Notes: generated by a model from the sequence alone, not told the origin. A stretch of DNA of 64,000 bases from Trichomonas vaginalis G3 (GCF_026262505.1 NC_067205.1:9114001-9178000), one strand, 5' to 3'; counted from the first letter of the stretch, positions 9,301 to 17,905 are shown. Numbers and translations: made by a program.

Positions 9301-9885
9301 TTACTTCAAAAAGCTTGTTATGACAGTTATGTCATACAACAAGTTTAAAATAATATCTTGTTCTTCTTCTGAACGTTTGTTGTCTCTTCCGATAAAAGTT
9401 TCGAACATGAGAACCAAAAAACGTTTTTTGAGATTGCGGAAGAGTTCAGGCAAACGTTCATATTCTGGATATGTTGGGAGCAGTTCAAAACATCTGAGCT
9501 GACTTTCGGACAAAATTGGGACAATGTCAGAAAATTCATCTTTGGTCGGACTGCTTGAAGGTAAGTCCCTTACATGTAAGTAGCTCTGGTAAAGTCTTCT
9601 CATCTCTGCTAACTTCTGGAGTATAGCTTCGTAATTTAAGAGTTTTAATTTTAATTGTCTTATTCCTCTCTTGACATCTAAACGGTAAGTATCCATGAGG
9701 TCAAGAGTAGCTTTGGTAGCTTTAAGTGGAGCTATCTCTTCTTTGACTTGTGCAATTTTGGTTGCAATTGTGGTTTGAGCTCCTTCAAGTTCGCCGTCTA
9801 TGTCGTTCTCAACGCCTTCAACCATAGCTTGAAACTCTTCATCGGTCCATTGAGATTGGTGTGGGACGAATTTAACTTGCTTCAT
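9301..9885 (-). CDS. Unknown helical protein, 194 residues
   Basis: The frame begins MKQVKFVPHQSQWTDEEFQA and is helical throughout, with a likely coiled coil at residues 30-90 and a leucine-rich second half. It lies 32 bp downstream of the HNH gene start, on the same strand. TTTTCATTTTTTGA directly before the ATG holds a TCATTT initiator. I do not recognise the family. Confidence 0.55.
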   Translation of the reverse strand: MKQVKFVPHQSQWTDEEFQAMVEGVENDIDGELEGAQTTIATKIAQVKEEIAPLKATKATLDLMDTYRLDVKRGIRQLKLKLLNYEAILQKLAEMRRLYQSYLHVRDLPSSSPTKDEFSDIVPILSESQLRCFELLPTYPEYERLPELFRNLKKRFLVLMFETFIGRDNKRSEEEQDIILNLLYDITVITSFLK

Positions 9886-9912
9886 TCAAAAAATGAAAAA
9901 AAATGTTTTTAC

Positions 9913-10014
9913 TCAAAACGTTAAGGTTGACTGAACTGGTTGGATGTCGCCTTCACAGGTTATGTAGAACGGCTGACCCGAGAAGTGAAGGAGAGACTGA
10001 ATTGCCAATTTCAT
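9913..10014 (-). CDS. Possible 33-residue protein coupled to the gene upstream
   Basis: The frame MKLAIQSLLHFSGQPFYITC to STLTF starts inside the stop codon of the gene at 10011-10301, forming an ATGA overlap. Such an overlap suggests coupled expression, although re-initiation in trichomonads is not established. No family is recognised. Confidence 0.4.
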   Translation of the reverse strand: MKLAIQSLLHFSGQPFYITCEGDIQPVQSTLTF

Positions 10015-10301
10015 ATGGGGTAGGGGTTCTCCTTGTTTGGTATTTTTATCCAAGGACGTTTGTTTAGGAACTTAACAAGAGCTTCTCTTTTGGCGTCCTT
10101 TATGCCATCGTAGGCTGTCCCGTCTGGTATTTGAATTGGAATTCCAGTCGAAGTCTCGAGCTGAAGTGTAGACCTTCCAGAAATAGTGGTGAACTTGACC
10201 TTGGGCTTCATTACCCTGCGCAAGTACTGCTTAACAACTTCATTTATCTCTATAAGGTAAATTGCCTCGTCAAATCCTTCTGGTATTCCGAGTCCTTCCA
10301 T
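10011..10301 (-). CDS. Unknown basic protein, 96 residues
   Basis: The start at 10301 is chosen because the sequence upstream is the tandem palindrome region; longer readings of the frame run through that repeat and look spurious. The protein reads MEGLGIPEGFDEAIYLIEIN, then a basic stretch VKQYLRRVMKPKVKF, then beta-like segments and the end IPNKENPYPI. Its first codons are duplicated at about 13997-14045. It is divergent from the gene at 10504. The family is unknown. Confidence 0.5.
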   Translation of the reverse strand: MEGLGIPEGFDEAIYLIEINEVVKQYLRRVMKPKVKFTTISGRSTLQLETSTGIPIQIPDGTAYDGIKDAKREALVKFLNKRPWIKIPNKENPYPI

Positions 10302-10587
10302 CCGACAGGAAAATATTTTCCCGACAACTGGAAAAAATTTTCCCGACGACAGGAAGGACTCTTCCAGTTGTCCGTCCGTAAACCATTCAAATTTTCGAAA
10401 ATTGAGAACTTTTGGTCGAACTTCAGAAAAAGTTTTTCCTTCCGACAGAAAAAGTTTTTCCTTCCGACAGAAAAAGTTTTTCCTTCCGACAGGACACAAA
10501 CGGATGACTGACGTTCCTCTTCCTGAACGCCTTCCAAAGCCAGAAGAACCGAAAGCTGCAGAACCGAAAGCTGCAGAACCACAACAG
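10248..10587. repeat. Duplicated divergent promoter with palindromic tandem repeats, copy 1
   Basis: The segment contains the first codons of two divergent genes and between them several units of TTCCGACAGGAAAAAGTTTTT followed by CC. GGAAAAAGTTTTTCC is nearly self-complementary, so the region could form a row of hairpins. A second copy lies at 13997-14367 in the same orientation. Both keep the block TCCAGTTGTCCGTCCGTAAA and a following A/T-rich segment nearly unchanged. Confidence 0.8.
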
Positions 10588-11103
10588 TCTCCTCAGCAAC
10601 CTCAGTTCCAGCAAGTACCTCCGATTTACTACCAATTTCCACCTCAAGGTTACTACCCACCACAAGGCTTCCCGAACTACCCTCCTCAGCCTATGCCTTA
10701 CTTCCCCAACCCTTGGATGTTCCAGCAAGCTCCACCCCAGCAATTCCAATCTCAATCTCAATCGAAGAGAGACCAAGACTTCGAAGAAGGTCTGAACCGT
10801 TTACGCAAAGAGTATGCTACAGCTCCAATGGAAGAAGACAGGCTCTCAGTCTCTTCCCTCAAATCGACCAATTCGACTCGTACCACAGATTCGGTTCGTG
10901 ACCGTGAAGACTACCTCAAGCAGTCTGAGAGACTCTTCATCCTACAACCATTTACAGTTGGAGCTCTCAAGAACATGCGCAATTACGAAGGTCAGACACC
11001 AGCTGGAGACCGCAAAACAGACATACTCGCAAGAGCAGTCCAACTGGTCAAGACAAAGACCGAGATAGTCGACTTCATTCTTGCAGCTTGCCCATACAAG
11101 TAA
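10504..11103 (+). CDS. Pro/Gln/Tyr-rich protein with helical C-terminal domain
   Basis: The frame has 199 residues from the ATG at 10504. Residues 1-90 are disordered: Pro/Glu/Ala repeats (two copies of EPKAA), then PPQGYYPPQGFPNYPPQP. Residues 95-140 are Arg/Ser-rich, and residues 145-199 form a likely helical domain with LKNMRNYEGQTPAGDRK and DFILAACPYK. Its promoter and first codons were duplicated at 13997-14367. It may be a virion or assembly protein; no family is recognised. Confidence 0.55.
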   Translation: MTDVPLPERLPKPEEPKAAEPKAAEPQQSPQQPQFQQVPPIYYQFPPQGYYPPQGFPNYPPQPMPYFPNPWMFQQAPPQQFQSQSQSKRDQDFEEGLNRLRKEYATAPMEEDRLSVSSLKSTNSTRTTDSVRDREDYLKQSERLFILQPFTVGALKNMRNYEGQTPAGDRKTDILARAVQLVKTKTEIVDFILAACPYK

Positions 11104-11131
11104 AAAAATAAACAATTACGAGTTAAACTTT

Positions 11132-11332
11132 TTATTCTTTCTTTTCTGAGTTGTTTAGAGCTGGTTTCTCTTGTAGAAACCTTTCGTACTCTTCCATGGT
11201 CATGTAATTGCGAATTTGGTACGCAATTCCAGGTTCGTTGTTTTTGAACCTTACGTATGTAACGCTTCCATCCTCCTCAGGGAAGTAAGCTGCTAACATC
11301 TGACCAAGTTTTCTCGGTGACTCGGAGCTCAT
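11132..11332 (-). CDS. Small acidic protein, 66 residues, unknown
   Basis: The frame reads MSSESPRKLGQMLAAYFPEE, has a central strand with SVTYVRFKNNEPG and ends in Lys/Glu. AAAAAGTGACATTTTT precedes its ATG and is nearly identical to the sequence before the next minus-strand gene at 11565. The family is unknown. Confidence 0.5.
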   Translation of the reverse strand: MSSESPRKLGQMLAAYFPEEDGSVTYVRFKNNEPGIAYQIRNYMTMEEYERFLQEKPALNNSEKKE

Positions 11333-11367
11333 AAAAATGTCACTTTTTAAACGTTAAGTTTTTAGTC

Positions 11368-11565
11368 TTATTTTACCCTTTGTTTACCCTTTGTGTCAAG
11401 GTAGTATTGGAGTGCAATTTCTCCAAATTCTCTGTGTCGGAGTTCTTCAGCATTTTCCAAGGTGTTCCTGGAGAACTCAAAGAAGTTGTCAAGAACATAC
11501 TGCCATGCTGCTCTTCTGAGTTCGTCGGTATTTTGGAAGTGTTGCACCTTCGAGTCTTCGGACAT
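11368..11565 (-). CDS. Small helical protein, 65 residues, unknown
   Basis: The start at 11565 is preferred over a longer frame because AAAAAGTGTCATTTTTTC stands directly before it, the same signal as at 8245 and 11332. The protein is helical, with ELRRAAWQYVLDNFFEFSRN and a basic end. The family is unknown. Confidence 0.5.
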   Translation of the reverse strand: MSEDSKVQHFQNTDELRRAAWQYVLDNFFEFSRNTLENAEELRHREFGEIALQYYLDTKGKQRVK

Positions 11566-11593
11566 GAAAAAATGACACTTTTTCAGCAAAAAT

Positions 11594-11780
11594 AATGTAT
11601 AGGTGAAGAGGTGAGATTTCACCTCTTTTCTCACCTCTTTTCTCACCCGTTGAATTTTCATGATTTCATCGTAAATGTTTTGTCGAAACTTCATCGTAAT
11701 GAGCGTAAATGACCCAAAAATAATGTTTAGGTGAAGAGGTGACATCTCACCTGTTTTCTCACCTCTTTTTTCACCTCATG
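11594..11780. repeat. GGTGA inverted-repeat cluster and terminal-array relic, left side
   Basis: Two blocks, at about 11598-11645 and 11718-11775, each carry TAGGTGAAGAGGTGA followed by TCACC repeats. Between them lies an inverted, degenerate piece of the 25-bp array (GTCATTTACG type, minus strand) that is also found at 13045 and at the element end. The same blocks return in opposite orientation at 12803-13250. Confidence 0.75.
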
Positions 11781-11857
11781 AATTTTCCCGAAATAAAAAA
11801 TAAAGTTAGTTTTATTTTTTATTTTATTTATTTTTTTATTTTGTATAAAAAAATAAA

Positions 11858-12796
11858 ATGTCAACAATCGGCACAACAACACTTCAAACAACTACAGCAC
11901 CAAACTCGTTAGTCATGAATCCAACATCTATGTTGGTAGAGATGAAAAACTTCATTCCTTCTTCATATACTTTTGAAACAGAAATCCAGAAGATAAAGCA
12001 GGAATTGTTAACAAGTAATTTAGACTGTACCGCACAGGATGAAACAAATGAACAGTATCTTTATGAAATGCAGGACATTATTGACCATTTACCCAAATTG
12101 CCTGAAATTCAGCAGCAAAAACTCACTATTCCCGAATTTGACGAAATTGAAGTGAAACCAACTGACTCAGTAGAAATAAAGAAGTTCATACGAAAGGTAA
12201 ATTATGAATTCCTTGGTTTTCATTGCAACCATAAAGTTATGGACAAAGATTGCGACATGGTTTATAAGAACATCTCTGACATATATAAATCTGGGGAGTT
12301 TAAGACCTACGACAACTTTGTTTCGTTAGTTGCTGAATGTGTATGGCAGATAAGAGATAAAGATAGAAGAGGCAAAGTATGGAACGAACAAATAAGACCC
12401 GCTATGTTTGAGATGAAGAGAGCAATTGACGCCTTAGTTGTTTTAGCAGGTAAGGTTTCAGAATATAACGCAAAAATGAACCCACAATGTTCTAAATGTA
12501 AAGCAGCAATTAGGAAATATAACTACTCCGTCAAAGAGATAGAAAGAATGCGAAACGACTATGCAGACTTAAAGAAAGAAGCAGAAAAGCCAGCAGAAGA
12601 TAAAATGGATATGTTAGAATTTCTGAACAAAAACTATCCAACAGCAGAAGATTTCCTATTATCTGACGTCAAGAAGAAGTATAAAGAAACTTTCGGTATC
12701 GTTAAAACATTCGATATCCTCAGCGAAGAAATAGAAGCTACGAAATTGTTCAGGATTTCAAATATACATCGTACAATTCATGTAAAACGCTTATAA
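11858..12796 (+). CDS. Unknown 312-residue protein framed by inverted GGTGA repeats
   Basis: The frame looks whole. It has a Thr-rich start, a helical first half, a central segment with FEMKRAIDALVVLAGKVSEY, a Cys pair CSKCKAAIRKYNYS at about residue 208 and a C-terminal part (about 250-312, LLSDVKKKYKETFGIVKTFD) that could be a winged helix. Its promoter region is a long A/T stretch like that of the polymerase. The gene is the only one between oppositely oriented repeat clusters, so it might bind them; this is inference. No family is recognised. Confidence 0.55.
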   Translation: MSTIGTTTLQTTTAPNSLVMNPTSMLVEMKNFIPSSYTFETEIQKIKQELLTSNLDCTAQDETNEQYLYEMQDIIDHLPKLPEIQQQKLTIPEFDEIEVKPTDSVEIKKFIRKVNYEFLGFHCNHKVMDKDCDMVYKNISDIYKSGEFKTYDNFVSLVAECVWQIRDKDRRGKVWNEQIRPAMFEMKRAIDALVVLAGKVSEYNAKMNPQCSKCKAAIRKYNYSVKEIERMRNDYADLKKEAEKPAEDKMDMLEFLNKNYPTAEDFLLSDVKKKYKETFGIVKTFDILSEEIEATKLFRISNIHRTIHVKRL

Positions 12797-12802
12797 AATA
12801 AC

Positions 12803-13260
12803 AGGTGAGAAAAGAGGTGAGAAAACGGGTGACATCTCACCTCTTCACCTAAACATTATTTTTTGCTGAATTCAGCAACAAAATTCTGAGTAAAATAATT
12901 TTTAGGGCATGTGTCAAACCGTTGAGTTTTCACAAAATTTAAAAAATAACGTTTACCATGTAAAACGCTTATAAAATAACTAGGGTGAGAAAACAGGTGA
13001 AAAAACGGGTGACATCTCACCTCTTCACCTAAACATTATTTTTGGTCATTTACACTCATTTACGAAGAAGTCATGACAAAGCATTTACGATGAAATCTTG
13101 ACAAAGCATTTACGATGAAATCTTGACAAAACATTTACGAAGAAGTCATGACAAAGCATTTACGAAGAAGTTATGACAAATTCATGAGGTGAGAAAACAG
13201 GTGAAAAAACGGGTGACATCTCACCTCTTCACCTAAACATTATTTTTGCTGAATTCCGTA
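12803..13260. repeat. GGTGA inverted-repeat clusters (three) with 25-bp tandem array, right side
   Basis: Blocks at about 12803-12860, 12984-13045 and 13187-13250 each read GGTGAGAAAACAGGTGA or close, then GGGTGACATCTCACC and TCTTCACCTAAACATTATT. GGTGA motifs are spaced about 12-13 bp apart and face inverted copies, giving strong hairpins. From 13045 to 13175 there are about five units of a 25-bp repeat with TTTACGAAGAAGTCATGACA, the same as at 24653-24900. Confidence 0.8.
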
Positions 13261-13344
13261 TGAAATTTCATGAATTTCATTAGTTAGAAAAAATAAAGTT
13301 AGTTTTTTATAAAATATTTTTTTTATTTGTATGTAAGAACAGAA

Positions 13345-13956
13345 ATGACAAACACTGAGTTTGAAACAGTTAAAAAGATAGACAATGACACCAAATTGGT
13401 TAGAATAGGTGATTTAAACGTAAGATACTCAAAGAAATACAACAAATATTCTTTGTCAGACATTATATCTCCATTTGAAAAGAAAACATGGCATTGGGTT
13501 GGAATTGCTTCAACTCAGAAAATTTTGACAAGAAATCCTGAGCTTATGATATCGGTAAGATTCTATGGAACTACAGCATATCTTATAGACAAAAGTCTTA
13601 TACCAATAGTTTTGTTATGGTTAGACCCAGTTGTTGGATATAATTTCATAACATATGGTTCATTCGATACGGAACGTTGCAGTGAAGGCTTACTTTATAT
13701 CGTTCAGAAACCGAAGGACTTCAATACAAAAAGATATAAGATAGGAAGAACATATAATATAACTCAAAGATATGACAGTACAGTCAATAGAGTCAAGGTT
13801 GTGTTCGTTAACGATATGAGAGCTGCTGAAACAGAACTACTTGAAAAGTTTGAGAAAATATATGGTGCTCCCATAAAAGGTAAAGAAACGTTTGAAGTGG
13901 ATGAGATAGATAAAGCTATAAAATTATTTGACGAAGTTGCTGAAAAATACATGTAA
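13345..13956 (+). CDS. KilA-N domain protein with C-terminal GIY-YIG-like (T5orf172/MUG113) nuclease
   Basis: Residues 20-110 show a KilA-N fold pattern: VRYSKKYNKYSLSDIISPFE, TWHWVGIASTQ, then SVRFYGTTAYLIDKSLIPIV and LLWLDPVVGYNF. Residues 118-195 match the T5orf172/MUG113 type of GIY-YIG domain: GLLYIVQKP, RYKIGRTYNITQRY, VFVNDMRAAETELLEKF and KGKETFEVD. This pairing is common in large DNA viruses of eukaryotes and in phages and suggests DNA binding plus nicking or regulation. The start at 13345 is the first ATG. The frame looks whole. The promoter is an A/T stretch like that of the replication genes. Confidence 0.82.
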   Translation: MTNTEFETVKKIDNDTKLVRIGDLNVRYSKKYNKYSLSDIISPFEKKTWHWVGIASTQKILTRNPELMISVRFYGTTAYLIDKSLIPIVLLWLDPVVGYNFITYGSFDTERCSEGLLYIVQKPKDFNTKRYKIGRTYNITQRYDSTVNRVKVVFVNDMRAAETELLEKFEKIYGAPIKGKETFEVDEIDKAIKLFDEVAEKYM

Positions 13957-13996
13957 AGCGTTTATTTTTGGTCTTGACTTCAGATGGCTCAGGTAG

Positions 13997-14367
13997 CTCT
14001 ATAAGGTAAATTGCCTTGTCAAATCCTTCTGGCATTCCGAGTCCTTCCTTCCGACAGGAAAAAAATTTCTTTCCAACAGGAAAAATTTTTCCATCCGACA
14101 AGAAAAAATTTTCCAGTTGTCCGTCCGTAAACCATTCAAATTTTCGAAAATTGAGAACTTTTTGGTCGAACTTCAGGAAAAGTTTTTCCTTCCAACAGAA
14201 AAAATTTTTCCTTCCGACAGGAAAAGTTTTTCCCGACAACAGGAAAAGTTCTTCCTTCTGGCATTCCGAGTTCTTCCTTCCGACAGGACACAAACGAATG
14301 TCCGACGTACCACCAACCGAGTCCATTCCAAAGCCAGAAGAACCGACAGCCCCAGCACCACAACAGA
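13997..14367. repeat. Duplicated divergent promoter with palindromic tandem repeats, copy 2
   Basis: It matches 10248-10587 in the same orientation, including the first codons of both divergent genes (MPEGFDKAIYLIEL on the minus strand and MSDVPPTESIPKPEEP on the plus strand). The number and exact form of the GGAAAAATTTTTCC palindromes differ between copies, as expected for tandem repeats. No full downstream gene remains on either side. Confidence 0.8.
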
Positions 14368-14390
14368 CTAAGACTCAAACACTTACATTT

Positions 14391-15265
14391 TTACGCTTGA
14401 CTTTTTACAATTTGAACTTTGTTTGCGTAGATATGAATTCTGAAAGAAGTATGAGGGTCTTGTATGACTTTATACTTCTCCCATAGTTCATGTCTGTCAA
14501 ACTTACCTGCCATGGACTCTTTCATAAGTTCCATGAAATCGTCTTCGGACAATCCAGGGAAAAGTATTATGTCAGTCAGTATTCTCTTTACATCCTTACT
14601 TAAACTCTTTGCTGTCTGTACACAAATGACAACTGAAATGTTAAAGTGTCTGAGCTTCTTGAGAATTCGACACATATCTTGTTCTCTATTCTTTAACAAA
14701 GGATGAGAGGCGAAATCATCTAAAATAAGAAGACATCTATGAGGGTATGTCTTCCAATCGTAAGATTGCAATTTCTTCGAAATGTATTCTATCTCTTTCT
14801 GTTTGTTTCTGAAGTGTTTCTTCTCTAATATTCTCTGCATTTCCTCATTGGGTCTTTAAACTTAGAATTTATATACTCATTTATAGCATTGTACTTCAAA
14901 ACTCTTCTTTGGTACTTCTTTATCCAATCTAACAACTCAGTATCCTTTATACATACTAACTTAGACTTCTTTATAATATCTTTGAACGAATTGACGGTTT
15001 GGTCAAATTGACCAGAAGTACTACAAATAACAACTAACTCATAGAATGGGTTCTTCTCATCTAGTTCTTGTTGTTGTGCAGCCATTTTAAGATAAGTGAA
15101 AGTCTTACCCGACCCAGGTGGTGCAATTAGACCTGTTATACCATTCTGAGCAAATAAGAACTTGTCATGTATAGGCTTTATCTGAGCATTTTCTAACTTC
15201 ACCTTGTTCTTGTTTAAAACATTCTCAAATTTCTTGTCAATGTCAGCAAACTTTTTTTCTAACAT
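14391..15265 (-). pseudogene. FtsK/HerA-type genome packaging ATPase of the Polinton, remnant
   Basis: Walker A is APPGSGKTF and Walker B is CLLILDDFAS, followed by FNISVVICVQTAKSL, which suits the sensor strand of A32-like packaging ATPases. The span, about 290 codons, fits the family. In living Polintons it would pump DNA into the capsid. The start is placed at 15265 because the divergent gene at 15303 leaves only a short A/T-rich promoter. The copy is broken. Confidence 0.85.
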
Positions 15266-15302
15266 ATTTTTAGAAAAATTAAAAATTTTATCTTTTAGGA
15301 AA

Positions 15303-15782
15303 TGTCTAGCGATTTCGCTATCTATATTCGAGACAAGCTTTTTCGACAGCAAAACATCTGTAGACCATAAAATCTTACATAGTGTAAACAAGAAAGGTGA
15401 ATTTGTTCTAAAGTTCTGTTTCTGGGAATATGACAAGAACCATAAAACATTAGGCAGAGAAGTCTTAAAATTTGTCAATGACAGACTTGTTGACAGAGAT
15501 GACGCCGATTGGAAAGATGAAGTCCAACAAAATTTCTTAGAATGCAAAGAAGACACATGCGCCGTTCTTGAAGATGAAATAGAAAACAGAATAGATGAGC
15601 TATTAAAGGACAAAGAACTTTTACATAAATATGGTTGCGCCAAATTTGACATAACTCCACCAGAGAAGAAGAAGAAGAGAGAAAAGAAAGAGAAGAAAGT
15701 AGAAGAGAAGAAAGAAAAGAAAGTAGAAGAAGAGAAAAAAGAACCTGAACCAGTTCCAGAGAAAAAGAAATTTGACATGTAA
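15303..15782 (+). pseudogene. Unknown Polinton protein with Lys/Glu-rich tail, remnant
   Basis: It starts MSSDFAIYIRDKLF after TTTTATCTTTTAGGAA and holds a conserved-looking part with FVLKFCFWEYDKNHKTLG and an acidic helical part. The C-terminal 45 residues are Lys, Glu and Pro only, typical of a disordered tail. It is divergent from the packaging ATPase. The family is unknown. The copy is broken. Confidence 0.45.
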
Positions 15783-15798
15783 AAATAAAATTTTATTT

Positions 15799-16218
15799 TT
15801 AGAACATTTCTGGGTCAATGTCAATGTTCTCTTCCTCTTTAGGAGTAAACACTGGCTTAGACTCTAAAATCTTTTTACCCAATTTACCTTGAACTTCAAC
15901 TATCTTAGACTCATAATATTCATAGTCGTCTGCTTTCTTTGGTTCATAAGGTATAACAAGTTTGTATGCTTTGCCTTCTTTAAGGTTTGAGAACCTTCTG
16001 TCAAAACTTTCTTTGACTGCTAACAAACCTTCTATGTCTAAGTCTTCAAAAGTTGCACCATTTTTAGTCACAATAGCAAACTTAACTGGTTCGATGTTCC
16101 AAACTTTGCTGAATGAAGACTTTTCAAAATGGTAGAAGTAAACATTCAAATAAGCGAATGGGTCTAGTTCTTCTTTAAGTCCTGACATGTACTTATTTAC
16201 TGAGATGAATTTTGTCAT
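15799..16218 (-). CDS. Unknown 139-residue Polinton protein
   Basis: The frame looks whole: MTKFISVNKYMSGLKEELDP, a strand-rich middle with VKFAIVTKNGATFEDLDIEG, then YKLVIPYEPKK and an acidic end with ENIDIDPEMF. A beta-rich core with an acidic tail would suit a single-stranded DNA-binding protein, but no motif proves it. TTTATCCGATAGAAAAGATG before its start is repeated exactly before the gene at 16604, so the two are probably expressed together with the helicase. Confidence 0.55.
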   Translation of the reverse strand: MTKFISVNKYMSGLKEELDPFAYLNVYFYHFEKSSFSKVWNIEPVKFAIVTKNGATFEDLDIEGLLAVKESFDRRFSNLKEGKAYKLVIPYEPKKADDYEYYESKIVEVQGKLGKKILESKPVFTPKEEENIDIDPEMF

Positions 16219-16268
16219 CTTTTCTATCGGATAAAAAAAATATTTTTTTAAAAATTTACTCAGAAAAA

Positions 16269-16604
16269 TTATTTCTTTCTATATTTGCCATTCCGAACTT
16301 CGAAAAGATGTTTTATACCAGCATAGAATTTTTCTCTAGAGCTTGGTCTTATATCGTTTTCATGACAATATTTTCTATATTCTTCATATAAAGCCTTTTT
16401 TTCATACATTTCATAAGGACAATCTAACCAGAATAGCGCATATCCATTTTCGTTATCTAGGTCTCTATATGTTTGTGGAATTTCGCTTTCTTCTGTTTGT
16501 AGAATTTCGCTTTCTCTATTTAGTTCTATGTCTATATATTGTGGCTTAAAAAGATGTGGGCAAGAAGGGTCTGGCGCTATGTAAAAAGTTAATTTTTCTG
16601 TCAT
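16269..16604 (-). CDS. Stand-alone paralogue of the helicase C-terminal winged-helix domain
   Basis: The last 50 residues, KALYEEYRKYCHENDIRPSS then FYAGIKHLFEVRNGKYRKK, align with the end of the adjacent helicase, RSLYDSYKQYCQEYGYMAAS then FLANVKNLLDVQNGVYTKK. The first half (MTEKLTFYIAPDPSCPHLFK) is different. This looks like a duplicated DNA-binding domain of D5-type primase-helicases that became a separate gene. The frame looks whole. It shares its promoter sequence with the gene at 16218. Confidence 0.65.
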   Translation of the reverse strand: MTEKLTFYIAPDPSCPHLFKPQYIDIELNRESEILQTEESEIPQTYRDLDNENGYALFWLDCPYEMYEKKALYEEYRKYCHENDIRPSSREKFYAGIKHLFEVRNGKYRKK

Positions 16605-16640
16605 CTTTTCTATCGGATAAAAAAATATTTTTTTTAAAAT

Positions 16641-17876
16641 TTACTCATAAAAATTTTTCTTTGTATATACGCCGTTCTGAACATCTAAAAGATTTTTGAC
16701 ATTTGCCAAGAATGTTCGTTTAGAAGCTGCCATATAACCATATTCTTGACAATATTGTTTATACGAATCGTACAATGACCTTTCATCTAATGACACAAAG
16801 TCAGTTTCATCTATAAACAGTTCATATACACTCTTGTTTGCTTCTAACAATGTTTGTCTCTCTTCGGTATATGGAATTTGTCTTGGATTGAACTTTGAAA
16901 TATCTAATGTCATAAAGTATGAGAACAAGTGGTTGTAAAAGTCAGATGTCAAAGTTTCTGCTAAGTCGTCAAAATATTCTGTATCTTGCATATGAGAATC
17001 TGACGTTCTGACAACTACATATCTTCTGTCAGAACTTTCTAACTTCATCGGAACAGTATTGTTTGAAACCATAATGAAGTTTGCAACATTTTCACAAACT
17101 CTTTGGTCTTTATACTTTCTTTCAACAACTCCAACTTTATCTGTTATAAGACTCTTCAAAGCATCTGAGTTCAAAACTTTTGTTGTATCTATACTTTGAA
17201 GTTCATTGCAAACTATAAGTTTCATATTCTCTATTGAGGAGTTAAACTTGCCACAGATGTTTTCTAAGTTTGTCATATTCGGATTCGAATAACCTTCTAA
17301 AAGTTTGCATAAGATATCTGTAAAGAAAGTATTCTTACCTGTTCCTTGTTTTCCAATTATAATGAGAGCAGTTTCATTTTTAGCACTTGGATGTTGTAAG
17401 ATGTTTGCAAACCAACATAAGATATACTCATAAACCTTTTCGTTTCCATTGCATATAATTTCTTTGACATGGTCTAACCAAGCTTCTATAATATTTTCTT
17501 TCCATTCTACTTGTTCATATTTATATCCAGTGAAGATAGAATAGAAGTTTGGAGAAGGTGTATAAAACTTTATACCACGAACTGAAAAATCTTCTAACTT
17601 TGACAATAAGATATCCCAAGCATCTAACATCTTCATGCCAACTTGTACGACTTTTATTTTCTTAAGTTTCTGTCTACATTCTTGTTCTGAAACTATTGTC
17701 GCTCTTGGTTTGTTAAAGACAACATCCCATTCTTTCATGACATAACATTCTGGGGCAGAGTCGACATAAATGACTAAACGTTTCAAATTCTCGACTGCAT
17801 TGTTATAGTCTCGAAATGGACACATATTTCTGAAGGCTTGGAAGTCATAAAAATCTGAAACATCTATTCTGTACAT
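16641..17876 (-). CDS. Superfamily 3 (D5-like) helicase of the Polinton
   Basis: The frame of 411 residues looks whole. Walker A is IIIGKQGTGKNTF at about 174-186, Walker B is MKLIVCNEL at about 215-223, and motif C is NFIMVSNN at about 263-270, followed by an arginine-finger region SSDRRYVVV. The C-terminal 60 residues form a winged-helix-like domain that also exists as a separate gene next door. The protein would unwind element DNA during replication, working with the polymerase. Its promoter is identical over 20 bases to that of the polymerase. Confidence 0.87.
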   Translation of the reverse strand: MYRIDVSDFYDFQAFRNMCPFRDYNNAVENLKRLVIYVDSAPECYVMKEWDVVFNKPRATIVSEQECRQKLKKIKVVQVGMKMLDAWDILLSKLEDFSVRGIKFYTPSPNFYSIFTGYKYEQVEWKENIIEAWLDHVKEIICNGNEKVYEYILCWFANILQHPSAKNETALIIIGKQGTGKNTFFTDILCKLLEGYSNPNMTNLENICGKFNSSIENMKLIVCNELQSIDTTKVLNSDALKSLITDKVGVVERKYKDQRVCENVANFIMVSNNTVPMKLESSDRRYVVVRTSDSHMQDTEYFDDLAETLTSDFYNHLFSYFMTLDISKFNPRQIPYTEERQTLLEANKSVYELFIDETDFVSLDERSLYDSYKQYCQEYGYMAASKRTFLANVKNLLDVQNGVYTKKNFYE

Positions 17877-17893
17877 TTTTATAAAAATAAAAA
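17874..17893 (-). promoter_or_regulatory. Replication-gene promoter before the helicase
   Basis: Read on the minus strand, TTTTTATTTTTATAAAAATG ends in the helicase start codon and equals the sequence before the polymerase at 5946. Confidence 0.6.
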
Positions 17894-17905
17894 AAAATAT
17901 TTTTT

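Noticed and set aside
10302-10503. Long frames on both strands through the GGAAAAAGTTTTTCC repeats
   Set aside because: The tandem palindromes happen to lack stops; better starts lie at 10301 (minus) and 10504 (plus).
13045-13175. CRISPR-like array of 25-bp repeats
   Set aside because: The units are directly joined with no unique spacers and occur in a eukaryotic element.
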